Shown: positions 25,326 through 34,235 of the stretch, piece after piece | Numbering within the stretch: position 1 is the stretch's first letter | Layout of the letters: every line of letters begins with the position of its first letter | Assembly (NCBI RefSeq): GCF_003946865.1 | Contig: NZ_QXTH01000002.1 | Location: 62,001-126,000, forward strand | DNA length: 64,000 nucleotides | Source of the DNA: Antribacter gilvus | GTDB lineage: Bacteria; Actinomycetota; Actinomycetes; Actinomycetales; Cellulomonadaceae | Direction of reading: 5' to 3' | Translations under genes and position numbers: made by a program | The notes under the pieces: model-generated | Seen by the model: the letters and a program-made list of their open reading frames with translations, nothing else | The model's database searches: none | What the model was told of the DNA's origin: nothing

Positions 25326-26633
25326 TCAGCAGGTGCCGGACGGTACCGGGAGCGGCTCGGTCTCTGCGCCCGACGGCGGAGCGGTCACCTCGGAGGACGG
25401 CGTCACCGGCCCGGTGGTCGCCGGGGCCGATGGGTCCGGCGCCGGGTCGCCGTCCGGGACGGAACCCGGGCTCGCCGTCGGCCCGTCCTGGCCGGGGAGC
25501 GGAGGCAGCCCCGGCGGCGGCTGGTCCGCCGCGAGACGCGCCCACAGCTCGTCGGCCGCGTCGGTCCAGACCACGCGGTTGCGGTTCTGGGACCAGGGCT
25601 CGTTCGGGACGGTGGTGAAGACGATGCGCGAGCGTTCCAGGTCCCGCAGGCTGAACGCCAGGCCGGTGAGCGTGCCGGGGTCGGCGAGGGCGGGGTCCGG
25701 GCTGATCGAGCTCACCACGGCCTGCGTGAGGCCGAGCATCACGGGGACGTTGGTGAGCGTGCCGGCGGACAGGGTCTGGCCGATCAGGTTGCTGACGAAG
25801 CCCTGCTGTCGCTCGATGCGGCCCAGGTCGCCACGGTTCTCCTGGATGCCGTCCCCGTGGCGCACGCGCAGGTAGCCGATGGCCTGCTGCCCGGTGAGCC
25901 GCTGCTGCCCGGCCGGCAGGTTGAGGCCGCCGTAGTCGGGGTCCTCGACGATCGGCTCCGGCAGGCAGACCTCCACGCCGCCGATCGCGTTCACCACGTC
26001 GATCACGCCGTCCATCTTGACGATCATGTGGTTCGGCTGAGGCAGGCCGGTGTTGAGCATCACCGTGGAGATGGTGCACGCGGCTCCGTACGTCAGGTCC
26101 TCCGGGTCCTTGCCCGACAGGGAGCCCGCCGCCTGGAACGAGCCGTTGAGCTGCCCCAGGGCGTAGTCCTCGGACATGCGCCCGTCCGGCAGGTGGCACG
26201 CCGGGATCTCGACCATCGAGTCGCGCGGGAGGGAGACCACCTGCACCCACGTGCGGTCTGCGGAGACGTGCACCAGGATCGTGGTGTCCGAGCGCATCCC
26301 GTCCTCCTCGCCCGCGAGCGCCGCGTTGGCGGCGTCGCGGACGTCCGTGCCCATGACGAGGATGTTCACCGGCACACCCGAGAACGGGTCGTCCGGGTCC
26401 TCGGGCTCGGGCGCCGTGCTCGCGCCGACGACGATGCCCTCCACGTCGGAGACCTCGACGTCGGTGGTCAGCCTGTGCACGAGCGCCGCGACCGTCGATC
26501 CGCCGAGCACGAGCGCCCCCAGGAGGGCTGCCGCGACCACAGCCAGGGTCCTCGGCCGGTGGCGTCGTGCGACGTGCCGCACGGCCGCCGACGACGCCCC
26601 GGTATGTGCTGTTCTGTTCCTGGAGGAGTCCAC
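25326..26633 (-). CDS. LytR-CpsA-Psr (LCP) family protein 1
   Basis: 435 residues: a short cytoplasmic basic N-terminus, one membrane helix (about 30-50), then the LCP domain with VNILVMGTDVRD, MRSDTTILVHV, VSLPRDSMV, INAIGGVEVCLPEP-like segments and YLRVRHGDG..GRIERQQ. LCP enzymes attach teichoic acids, arabinogalactan or capsule polymers to peptidoglycan outside the membrane. A Pro-rich tail ends in a C-terminal Cys (PSGTC). The GTG start has AAGGGA close upstream. Its AADQPPPGLPPLP segment is shared almost exactly with LCP protein 2, so the pair looks like a tandem duplication. Confidence 0.9.
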   Translation of the reverse strand: MDSSRNRTAHTGASSAAVRHVARRHRPRTLAVVAAALLGALVLGGSTVAALVHRLTTDVEVSDVEGIVVGASTAPEPEDPDDPFSGVPVNILVMGTDVRDAANAALAGEEDGMRSDTTILVHVSADRTWVQVVSLPRDSMVEIPACHLPDGRMSEDYALGQLNGSFQAAGSLSGKDPEDLTYGAACTISTVMLNTGLPQPNHMIVKMDGVIDVVNAIGGVEVCLPEPIVEDPDYGGLNLPAGQQRLTGQQAIGYLRVRHGDGIQENRGDLGRIERQQGFVSNLIGQTLSAGTLTNVPVMLGLTQAVVSSISPDPALADPGTLTGLAFSLRDLERSRIVFTTVPNEPWSQNRNRVVWTDAADELWARLAADQPPPGLPPLPGQDGPTASPGSVPDGDPAPDPSAPATTGPVTPSSEVTAPPSGAETEPLPVPSGTC

Positions 26634-26670
26634 ATCCCTTCAGACGCACCGGGACGTCAGAAGGTTGCTC

Positions 26671-28032
26671 TCAGCAGGAACCGTCCGGCGGCGGCTCCGT
26701 GGAGACCGGCGCCGGGGGCGGGGGCGGGGCGGCGGGGGCCGCGGTCCCGGGATCCGTGGTGCCCGGTGCGGCCGTGCCGGGGTCGGGCACGCCCGCGCCC
26801 GCGTCGGGCGCCGTCGTACCGGGATCGGTCGCACCGTCGGCCGGGGCACCGTCGGCCGGGGCCACGGGGGCTGTCGGGAGGGGCGGCAGGTCCGGCGGCG
26901 GCTGGTCCGCGGCGAGGCGATCCCAGAGGACGTCGGCCTCGTCGGACCACTGGATCTTGGCCGGGTTGGACGGGTACGCCTCCCACGGCGTCGTCGTGAA
27001 GACGATCCGCGACCGGTCGATGTCCTTGATGCTCAGGGCGAGGCCCGCGACGTTCTGGGGGTTGGCGAGGTCCGGGTGCGGGCTGATCGACCCCAGCACC
27101 GCGCTGGTCAGGTTGATCATCTTGGGCACGTCGGTGAGCGTGTCTCCGGAGAGGATCTTCCCCAGGACGTTGTTGATGAAGCCCTGCTGGCGGCTCATCC
27201 GGCTGATGTCGGACTGGTCGCCCACGCCGGACTCGCCGTGCCGCGCCCGGACGTAGTGCATCGCCTGAGAGCCGTTGAGGTGGTTCAGCCCGGCGGGGAG
27301 CCGCAGGGGCCCCCACTTGCCCTGGTCCATCGGCTCGGCGAGACAGACGTCCACGCCACCGAGCGCTTCCACGATGCCGATGACGCCGTTCATCTTGACG
27401 ATGACGTGGTGCGGCACCGGCATGCCCGTGTTGGCGATGATCGTCGAGATGGTGCACGCCGCACCGTAGTCGAGCTCGGACGGGTCCTCCCCGGACAGCC
27501 TCGTCCACGCGGAGAAGGAGCCGTTGATCTGCGTCACCCCGGGGTCGCCCGTCATCCGGTCCTCGGGCATCTTGCAGGGGACGCCCCTGACCATGGAGTC
27601 GCGCGGGATCGAGACCACCTGCATCCACGTGCGGTCGGCAGAGATGTGGGCCCACAGCATCGTGTCGGACCGCATGCCGCTGTCCTCGCCCGCGAGGGCG
27701 GCGTTCTCGGCGTCGCGGTAGTCCGTGCCGATGATGAGGATGTCGACCGGCACGCCCTTGAACGGGTCGTCGGGGTCCTTGGGCTTCTCCGGCTCGGCAC
27801 CCACGACGAGGTCCCCGGCGCCGGAGATGTCGATCTGCGACCGAAGGTCGTTGACCACAGCCGCGACGCTCGAGCCACCCAGCGTGAAGAGGCCCACCAC
27901 GACCATCGCCACGACGCGAGGGACCGGGGACCACCCGCGTCCGGAGGCGTGCCGGGCCGCCGGCGCCTCCGGATTCTTGGGCATCGCCGGCTGGGGGCCG
28001 GAGACATGCTGCGGTGGGATCGTCACGGGCAT
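26671..28032 (-). CDS. LytR-CpsA-Psr (LCP) family protein 2
   Basis: 453 residues with the same layout as its neighbour: a Pro-rich cytoplasmic leader, membrane helix (about 40-60), LCP domain (VDILIIGTDYRD, MRSDTMLWAHI, VSIPRDSMV, YVRARHGES..SRMSRQQ), then a long Pro/Ala/Asp-rich tail ending PPPDGSC. The ATG has TACTCT six bases upstream and no Shine-Dalgarno, so I chose it over an in-frame start 105 bases earlier. The function is presumably ligation of wall glycopolymers. Confidence 0.9.
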   Translation of the reverse strand: MPVTIPPQHVSGPQPAMPKNPEAPAARHASGRGWSPVPRVVAMVVVGLFTLGGSSVAAVVNDLRSQIDISGAGDLVVGAEPEKPKDPDDPFKGVPVDILIIGTDYRDAENAALAGEDSGMRSDTMLWAHISADRTWMQVVSIPRDSMVRGVPCKMPEDRMTGDPGVTQINGSFSAWTRLSGEDPSELDYGAACTISTIIANTGMPVPHHVIVKMNGVIGIVEALGGVDVCLAEPMDQGKWGPLRLPAGLNHLNGSQAMHYVRARHGESGVGDQSDISRMSRQQGFINNVLGKILSGDTLTDVPKMINLTSAVLGSISPHPDLANPQNVAGLALSIKDIDRSRIVFTTTPWEAYPSNPAKIQWSDEADVLWDRLAADQPPPDLPPLPTAPVAPADGAPADGATDPGTTAPDAGAGVPDPGTAAPGTTDPGTAAPAAPPPPPAPVSTEPPPDGSC

Positions 28033-28117
28033 GGTCAGAGAGTAGTGCCGGGTCGTGACGCTCCTGAACGCGCTCCACCGGGTCGAACCGACCCTTTTGA
28101 GGAGATTTCGCGAAGAC

Positions 28118-29410
28118 TCAGGCACATACGCCGTCAAGCAGCACCTCGCGGCTGGGCGACGGCTCCGGGGCCGGCGCGGCAGGCTCCGTGGTCCCCTGGC
28201 CGGCGCCGCCCTGGCCCACCCCGCCCGAGGTGTCCTGTCCGCCCGACCCGGGCTCCGTCGTCGTGCCCGGGGGCTGCTCGCCGCCCCCGGCGGGGACCGT
28301 CACCGCAGCCTCGTGGCCGGGCGGGGGCGTGTCGTCGGCGAGCCGTTGCCAGATCTCGTCGGCACCGTCGCCCCACACCACGCGGTTCTCCGGGTCGCCC
28401 GGGTCGGGAACCACAGGGAGCTGGGTCATCACGACGTCCGCGGACCCCAGCCCGCGCAGGCTCCAGCCCAGCCCCACCAGCGCCTGCGGGTCCGCAAGCT
28501 GCGGGTCCGCGCTCAGCGCGCTCAGGGCGGCGCTGACCAGGCCGTACATCTTGCCTGGGTCCGCGAGGGTCTCCGCCGACAGGATCTGGCGCATGGTCGC
28601 GCTGATGAACGCCTGCTGGCGCTCGATGCGTGCCAGGTCGCTGCCCAGCTCGAGGCCCATGCCGTGCCCCTTGCGGGCCCGGAGGTAGGCGATGGCCAGC
28701 TCGCCGTGCAGCACCTGGTCGCCGGCGTCCAGCCTCAGGTTCCCGCCCTCGGTCTGGACCATCGGCTCCGGCAAGCACATCCGCACCCCGCCGATGGCGT
28801 TCACCACGTCGACGATGCCGTTCATCTTCACGACGGCGTGGTTCGTCACGGTGACCCCGGTGAGGTCCTGGACTGCCGTGATGGTGCAGGCGGCCGCGTG
28901 CGCCAGGTCTTCCTGGGTCCCGCCGCCGATGCTGAACGCGGAGTTGAACCTCCCTGTCTGCGGACGCGAGAGGCCCCCGTCCGGAACGTTGCAGGCGGGG
29001 ATACGGACCGTCGAGTCCCGCGGGATCGACACGACCTCGATCCAGCGCCGGTCCGCGGAGATGTGCACCAGCATCGTGGTGTCCGAGCGCATGCCCTCGC
29101 CCTCACCCGCGATGGCGGCGTTCGCCTCGTCGCGGAGGTCCGTGCCCATGACCAGGAGGTTCACGGCTCGGTCCTTGAACGGGTCCGAGGGATCGGCCGG
29201 CGGCGACGGCTGCCCCCCGATGACGAGCCCCGTGACGTCCATGGCGTTGAACTTCGACAGCAGGTCCTGGTAGAGCGTCGCAGCAGAGGCCGTCCCGAGG
29301 GCGAGGGCGCCCACCAGCGTCATCCCGACGACGCGTGCCGCCCGCTGCCGGCGCCAGCTCCGCACGTGCCGGGGCGAGCCGTCAGTGGCGGAGGAGTCGA
29401 ATCGCTGCAC
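28118..29410 (-). CDS. LytR-CpsA-Psr (LCP) family protein 3
   Basis: 430 residues: basic N-terminus with SWRRQRAARVVG, membrane helix (about 28-50), LCP domain (VNLLVMGTDLRD, MRSDTTMLVHI, VSIPRDSTV, YLRARKGHG..ARIERQQ) and a Gly/Pro/Thr-rich tail ending DGVCA. The GTG start has TACACT seven bases upstream; the frame continues open upstream without family likeness. It is the first of three consecutive LCP genes and the most diverged. Confidence 0.9.
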   Translation of the reverse strand: MQRFDSSATDGSPRHVRSWRRQRAARVVGMTLVGALALGTASAATLYQDLLSKFNAMDVTGLVIGGQPSPPADPSDPFKDRAVNLLVMGTDLRDEANAAIAGEGEGMRSDTTMLVHISADRRWIEVVSIPRDSTVRIPACNVPDGGLSRPQTGRFNSAFSIGGGTQEDLAHAAACTITAVQDLTGVTVTNHAVVKMNGIVDVVNAIGGVRMCLPEPMVQTEGGNLRLDAGDQVLHGELAIAYLRARKGHGMGLELGSDLARIERQQAFISATMRQILSAETLADPGKMYGLVSAALSALSADPQLADPQALVGLGWSLRGLGSADVVMTQLPVVPDPGDPENRVVWGDGADEIWQRLADDTPPPGHEAAVTVPAGGGEQPPGTTTEPGSGGQDTSGGVGQGGAGQGTTEPAAPAPEPSPSREVLLDGVCA

Positions 29411-29540
29411 ATTTCGGAGTGTACGAGCCGAATCGGGCTGCCGTGATCTTTTCGTGATCTTCACGACCGCTACGAGGGTGAACCCGGCAGCGTCCGGTCG
29501 CCTCCCGCGGGAGACGACCGGACGCGGTGTCGGACGAGCG

Positions 29541-31823
29541 TCAGCGCGACGAGACCGCCGCGTCGCCCAGGTCGGGGTTGTCGGTGAAGAACCCGTCCAT
29601 CCCCGCGTCCAGGTAGGTCTGGATCTCACGCACCAGGTCACCGGTCGCGTTGGGGTCGGTCGACGAGCGGTAGTCCACCGGCATGAACTGGTTCTCCCGG
29701 CGGAAGGTCCAGCCGTGCACCTCGAGCCCCGCGGCGTGGGCGTCGGCGATGACGGGGGTCGGCGTGCCGAGCGTCCCGTCTGCCCGGCGCGGGATCAGCA
29801 CGCTCTTCTCGGTACCGATCCCGTCGGCGTAGGTGGCGATCTCGGCCAGGCCGGCCGGCGTCGCGAGGTCGCGGTAGGTGCGGGGGTCGCCTGCGGCGGC
29901 GAGGTCGTACGGCGCCCCGCTGTTGCTGATCAGCTGGGCCAGCGGCACGTCCGTGAGCTCGTTCAGCTCCACGAGGTTGCCCACCTCGAAGGACTGCACG
30001 ATCACGGGGGCACCGGCGCGGTCGAGGCCGTTGGCCCGGAGCGTCGCGACGAGCGGCTCCTCGAGCGAGAGGCCGATCGAGTCGAAGTACGACGGGTGCT
30101 TGGTCTCGGGGTAGACGCCCACCGGCGCGCCGTCGCAGGTGCGGCTGTTGCGCGCCAGGTCGATCACCTCGTCGAGGGTGGGCACCTGGTAGAGCCCGTC
30201 GAAGGCGGTGTTCTGCGGGCGGGTGCCGGGGATGCGCTCCTTCGCCCGGAGCGTCCGGAGCTCGGCGAGCGTGAAGTCCTCGGTGAACCAGCCGGTGATG
30301 CCGGCGCCGTCGATCGTCTTGGTGGTGCGGCGCGACGCGAACTCGGGCTTCGACGCGACGTTCGTGGTGCCGCCGATCTCGTTCTCGTGCCGGGCCACCA
30401 GGACGCCGTCCTTGGTGGCGACGAGGTCGGGCTCGATGTAGTCGGCGCACTGCAGGATCGCTGTCTCGTACGCGGCCAGCGTGTGCTCCGGGCGGTAGCC
30501 CGACGCGCCGCGGTGGCCGACGACGGTGACGCCGTCGTCCGTGGCGCGCACCCGGCGCAGGTCGATGATCGCCATCTCGGTGTCGTCGGGCGTGCCGGGT
30601 ACGCGCGCGGCGTTGCCGGGGTAGTTGTTGTCGTTGCCGATGAGCAGGCGGCCGTCCTTGAGCTGTAGCACCGTCTCGAAGGACTGCACGGGCAGGGCGA
30701 ACGTCTCGCCGAGGCCGTAGCCCTCGCCCGCGTCGATCCCGTGCGGGTTCTCGACCCGCAGCGCGTCCAGGACAAGCTCCTTCTGGACGAACCCGTCGCT
30801 GTCGGTGCGGTCGAGGTTCACGCGGTAGACGCGCTTGATGACGGACGCCGCGCCCTGGAAGTCGTCACGCTCGATGAGCAGCAGCTCGTGGCGGCCCACG
30901 GTGAAGGCGTCACCGATGACGTCGGCCGGCATGTCGGTCTGGTAGGCCCAGCGCTGACCGGTGTACTCGCCGCGGCGGGTGTCGAACTCGTAGATCCAGC
31001 GGCGACGGGGGTCGGCGTCGTTCGCGAGCGCGCCCTCGACCACCGGATAGAGAAAGCGGCCGTCCTTGCTGGCCGACATGGCCTCGAAGCCGCGGCTCGA
31101 GGGGACGAGCGGGGTCTCCCCCGGTGCCAGGTACGGGTTGGCGGGCGACTTGCCGTCGGGGAAGGGCACCGGCGCCTCGAGGAGGGTGCCGTCGGCCGAG
31201 AAGTGCAGCAGGAACGGGCCGAACTCCTCGCCCACCCACAGCGTGCCGTCCTTGGCCCGCACCACGGACTCGATGTCGAAGTCCGCGCCGGTGAGCAGGC
31301 GCTCGACCGTCCCGTCGTGGACGATCGGGAAGTCGAGGACCCCGTTCGCGTCGTTGTAGGAGATGAAGCGCTCGACCTCGATCTCGCCGGAGCCGCCGCC
31401 GGCGGTCTCCCAGTGCGGCCGCACCAGGTAGCTGCGCAGCAGGAAGTCGGCGGAGTTGCCCTTGGCGCCGAACCCGTTGTCGGGCTGGGCCCAGAAGGTC
31501 CCGTCGCCGTTGTCGACCATGGCGGAGAAGCCGGGGATCACCTGCCCGGCGAACGGGCCGCTCCGCCCGTTCGCGGGAGTGACCGCAGCGCCCGACTCCG
31601 GTCCCTCGGCGAGGAAGTCCGCCGAGAGGGTGGCGCGGGCGACGAGCGTGGGCTGAGTGCGGAACGGCGAGCCGTTGGCGTGACCGGCGGGCTCGTGGCT
31701 GCCGGACCCGTGGCCACCGGGCTCGCCGGCAGCGGCGACCGTCGGGACCAGGGCGGGCAGGAGCAGCGAGGCGGCGGCGACGAGCGCGGCGGCGCGCAGG
31801 GTGGAGCGTGGTGTCGTCCTCAT
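29541..31823 (-). CDS. Secreted phytase-like / glycerophosphodiester phosphodiesterase fusion
   Basis: 760 residues. A signal peptide (about 1-32, ending VAAAGE) is followed by an esterase-like-activity-of-phytase domain (about 60-410; NGDGTFWAQPDNGFG, DFDIESVVRAKDGTLWVGEEFGPF, NPHGIDAGEGYG). A C-terminal GDPD domain has GHRGASGYRPEHTLAAYE, IEPDLVATKDGVLVARHENEI and a closing DGFFTDNPD. The usual PENT is PEHT here. The protein is exported and probably releases glycerol phosphate or other phosphate from phosphodiesters. An upstream in-frame ATG would add ten residues; the chosen start gives a clean signal peptide. Confidence 0.88.
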   Translation of the reverse strand: MRTTPRSTLRAAALVAAASLLLPALVPTVAAAGEPGGHGSGSHEPAGHANGSPFRTQPTLVARATLSADFLAEGPESGAAVTPANGRSGPFAGQVIPGFSAMVDNGDGTFWAQPDNGFGAKGNSADFLLRSYLVRPHWETAGGGSGEIEVERFISYNDANGVLDFPIVHDGTVERLLTGADFDIESVVRAKDGTLWVGEEFGPFLLHFSADGTLLEAPVPFPDGKSPANPYLAPGETPLVPSSRGFEAMSASKDGRFLYPVVEGALANDADPRRRWIYEFDTRRGEYTGQRWAYQTDMPADVIGDAFTVGRHELLLIERDDFQGAASVIKRVYRVNLDRTDSDGFVQKELVLDALRVENPHGIDAGEGYGLGETFALPVQSFETVLQLKDGRLLIGNDNNYPGNAARVPGTPDDTEMAIIDLRRVRATDDGVTVVGHRGASGYRPEHTLAAYETAILQCADYIEPDLVATKDGVLVARHENEIGGTTNVASKPEFASRRTTKTIDGAGITGWFTEDFTLAELRTLRAKERIPGTRPQNTAFDGLYQVPTLDEVIDLARNSRTCDGAPVGVYPETKHPSYFDSIGLSLEEPLVATLRANGLDRAGAPVIVQSFEVGNLVELNELTDVPLAQLISNSGAPYDLAAAGDPRTYRDLATPAGLAEIATYADGIGTEKSVLIPRRADGTLGTPTPVIADAHAAGLEVHGWTFRRENQFMPVDYRSSTDPNATGDLVREIQTYLDAGMDGFFTDNPDLGDAAVSSR

Positions 31824-31869
31824 GGGCGCGAGCCAAACGGAGCCGTCCGACATCGGCGTGTACCGCGGT

Positions 31870-31921
31870 GGTCGGCCGGGTGAACGCTGAGTGTCGGCCG
31901 ACCGTGCCGGTCAGACCGGCA
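31870..31921. terminator. Hairpins at the end of the efflux pump gene
   Basis: Two adjacent inverted repeats: TGCCGGTC-A-GACCGGCA (31905-31921) spans the pump stop codon, and GGTCGGCCG...CGGCCGACC (31870-31903) follows with a 16-base loop. They could end transcription on the minus strand. No U-tract is present. Confidence 0.4.
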
Positions 31922-33137
31922 GGTGCCACCCGCCCTTGCGGAACGCCGGGGTGGCCACGGCGAGCACCACGATCGCCAGGGCCAGCGCGACGACCATGAC
32001 CGCCGCCATCGAGGTCGCGGTGCTCCCGAGGAACCCGGCGAGCGGGCTGACGACGCCCGCGACGAGCGACTGGATCGCGCCGATCATCGCCGCGGCGGTC
32101 CCGGCGATCTCGCCGTGCCGGGACAGTGCGAGGGCGGAGGCGTTCGACGGGATGAGCCCCTGGAAGGCGAGGACGAGCCAGAGCACCACCAGCAGCCCGG
32201 CGAGCCCGCCGAACCCCGTGATGGCGACACCGAGCAGCACCACCGAGATGATCGCCTGCGCCACGATGCCGAGCCGGAGCAGGCGGATCGGGGCGACGCG
32301 GCGCACCAGGGCCGCGTTGAGCTGGGCCGACAGGACGAGGCCCAGCCCGTTCACGCCGAAGAGCAGCGCGTACTGGCCCTGGGTGAGCCCGTAGCCCTCC
32401 TGGAACACGACGGGCGAGCTGACCACATACGCCATCAGGACGCCGAAGCCGAGGCCGGGCACCACCGCGAGCGCGATGAAGTGCCGGTCGCGCAGGAGCG
32501 TCGTGTAGCCGCGCAGGGCGGCGGCCCCGACGCCGCCGGTGGTCCGGGACTCCGGCGCGTGGGTCTCGGGCATCACCTTCAGCACGACGACGGCCAGGAC
32601 CGCCCCGATGAGCGCGAGGGCGACGAACACCCAGCGCCAGCTGGCGACTGCCAGGACGAGCGTGCCGACCGTGGGCGCGAACATGGGCGCCACGCCGATG
32701 ACCAGCATGAGCCGGGACAGGATGCGGGCCGCCTCGGCGCCCACGAAGCGGTCGCGGACGATCGCCACGGCGGCGACGGCGGCGGCCGAGTTGAAGAACC
32801 CCTGCAGCAGGCGCAGCGCGATGAGCATGGGCATGTCGGTCACCAGGGCGCACAGCAGCGACGTCACGACATGCAGCGCCAGCCCGACGAGGAGCGGCCT
32901 CCGCCGCCCGAACCGGTCGGACAGCGGGCCGATGACGATCTGCCCGACGGCGCCGCCGATCAGCATGCACGACACCGTCACCTGGGCCATCGCGTCGGTC
33001 GACGCCAGGTCCTCGGCGACCTGCGGGAGGGCCGGCAGGTACATGTCCACGGTGAACGCGGGCAACGCGCAGAGCGAGCCGAGCATCAGGACCCAGCGCA
33101 GGACGGAACGGGAGCGCGGGGGCATGGTTGTCGACAC
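31911..33137 (-). CDS. Bcr/CflA family multidrug efflux MFS transporter
   Basis: 408 residues with twelve membrane helices. The family motif TVDMYLPALPQVAEDL lies after helix 1, followed by the MFS motif GPLSDRFGRRRPLL. PSNASALAL near helix 10 is also typical of Bcr/CflA proton-driven exporters of bicyclomycin, chloramphenicol or sulfonamides. The substrate cannot be read from sequence. The GTG start has TAGGCT six bases upstream (leaderless), with a 13-bp palindrome overlapping that promoter. Confidence 0.88.
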   Translation of the reverse strand: MSTTMPPRSRSVLRWVLMLGSLCALPAFTVDMYLPALPQVAEDLASTDAMAQVTVSCMLIGGAVGQIVIGPLSDRFGRRRPLLVGLALHVVTSLLCALVTDMPMLIALRLLQGFFNSAAAVAAVAIVRDRFVGAEAARILSRLMLVIGVAPMFAPTVGTLVLAVASWRWVFVALALIGAVLAVVVLKVMPETHAPESRTTGGVGAAALRGYTTLLRDRHFIALAVVPGLGFGVLMAYVVSSPVVFQEGYGLTQGQYALLFGVNGLGLVLSAQLNAALVRRVAPIRLLRLGIVAQAIISVVLLGVAITGFGGLAGLLVVLWLVLAFQGLIPSNASALALSRHGEIAGTAAAMIGAIQSLVAGVVSPLAGFLGSTATSMAAVMVVALALAIVVLAVATPAFRKGGWHLPV

Positions 33138-33143
33138 CCGGAG

Positions 33144-33160
33144 AGCCTATCGAATCGATA
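33144..33160 (-). promoter_or_regulatory. Leaderless promoter with overlapping palindrome, efflux pump
   Basis: The -10 TAGGCT occupies 33144-33149 on the minus strand, six bases before the GTG. The perfect palindrome TATCGA-A-TCGATA at 33148-33160 overlaps its upstream end, a good place for a repressor. Confidence 0.5.
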
Positions 33161-33245
33161 CGAGGAGCGGGAGGGCCTGAGGCCTCCCGGCGTGGTGATC
33201 CCCGCCCGGCGGGGGAGTGTCGGTGGGCCGGGGCATGCTGGAGCC

Positions 33246-34040
33246 ATGTGCGGACGCTTCGCCTCCTTCCGGGACGCCCAGGACCTCGCCGACGAGTTCG
33301 CCCTCGCCGACGTCGCCGACGACGCCCGGCTGCTGCCCCCGTCCTGGAACGTCGCCCCGACCGACCCGGTCCGGATCGTCGTGGAGCGCGCCGCCAAGGA
33401 CTCTGACGAGGTGGTGCGCTCGATGCGCGTCGCGCGGTGGGGGCTGGTCCCGTCGTGGGCGAAGGACCCGTCCGTGGGCTCGCGCATGTTCAACGCCCGG
33501 GCGGAGTCCCTGGCCGGCAAGCCGGCGTTCGCGAAGCCGTTCGCCGTCCGGCGCTGCCTCGTCCCCGCCGACGGCTACTTCGAGTGGAGAAAGCTGCCCG
33601 ATCCGCGGGGTGGGGGCGACGTCACGGCGGGTTCCGGCACCGGACGGGCTTCGCGGGTGCCCAAGCAGGCGTACTGGATCCACCCGCCCGCGTCCGGCGT
33701 GGCCGCGCTCGCCGGGCTCTACGAGTTCTGGAAGGACCCGTCCAAGGACCCGGACGACCCCGCGCGGTGGGTCGTGTCGGCGACGGTGGTGACCACGGCG
33801 TCGTCGGGCACGATGGAGCTCCTCCACGACCGGACGCCGCTGGTGCTGCCGGCCGGGGTGTGGGACGCCTGGCTGTCGCCGGACGTGGGCGCCGACGAGG
33901 CCGCCGGACTCCTCCGCGCCACGGGCGTGCGGCTCGAGGCCACGCCGGTGCGTGACGCCGTGGGCTCGGTGCAGAACAACGGGCCGGAGCTCGTCGAGCC
34001 GGACCCGGAACCGCGCGACCCCGAGGTGGTGCGGCTCTGA
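33246..34040 (+). CDS. SOS response-associated peptidase (SRAP, YedK/HMCES family)
   Basis: 264 residues starting MCGRFASF, so the catalytic Cys2 is exposed after Met removal. Other active-site motifs are SWNVAPTDP, MFNARAES, RCLVPADGYFEW with the catalytic Glu, and the His in ELLHDRTPLVL. SRAP proteins form a thiazolidine crosslink with abasic sites in single-stranded DNA. An insert of about 20 residues (DPRGGGDVTAGSGTG) lies after FEWRKL. CATGCT stands six bases before the ATG, a variant of the leaderless pattern. Confidence 0.93.
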   Translation: MCGRFASFRDAQDLADEFALADVADDARLLPPSWNVAPTDPVRIVVERAAKDSDEVVRSMRVARWGLVPSWAKDPSVGSRMFNARAESLAGKPAFAKPFAVRRCLVPADGYFEWRKLPDPRGGGDVTAGSGTGRASRVPKQAYWIHPPASGVAALAGLYEFWKDPSKDPDDPARWVVSATVVTTASSGTMELLHDRTPLVLPAGVWDAWLSPDVGADEAAGLLRATGVRLEATPVRDAVGSVQNNGPELVEPDPEPRDPEVVRL

Positions 34041-34106
34041 CGTCCGGCCGGGGCGGCGCCGTGACGTCCGGCCCCGGCCCCGGCCCCGGCCCCGCAGACC
34101 GTGAAG

Positions 34107-34179
34107 GTCCGCCTTGAGAACGCCATCTGGTGCCGTTCGGAGGCGACGAGCGCCACCTCATGGCGTTCTCGAAGCGGAC
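34107..34179. repeat. 73-bp palindromic repeat, family 2, copy 1
   Basis: Arms GTCCGCCTTGAGAACGCCAT and ATGGCGTTCTCGAAGCGGAC pair around a 22-base centre. The centre, read on the minus strand, shares GCT(C/T)(G/C)TC(G/A)CCTCCG with copy 2, so this copy is inverted relative to copies 2 and 3. It lies between the SRAP and enoyl-CoA hydratase genes. Confidence 0.9.
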
Positions 34180-34235
34180 GCCGCGCGACAAGACCGCTGA
34201 GCCGACCCCGCCGCCTCCGCGCCTAGAGTGACGCC

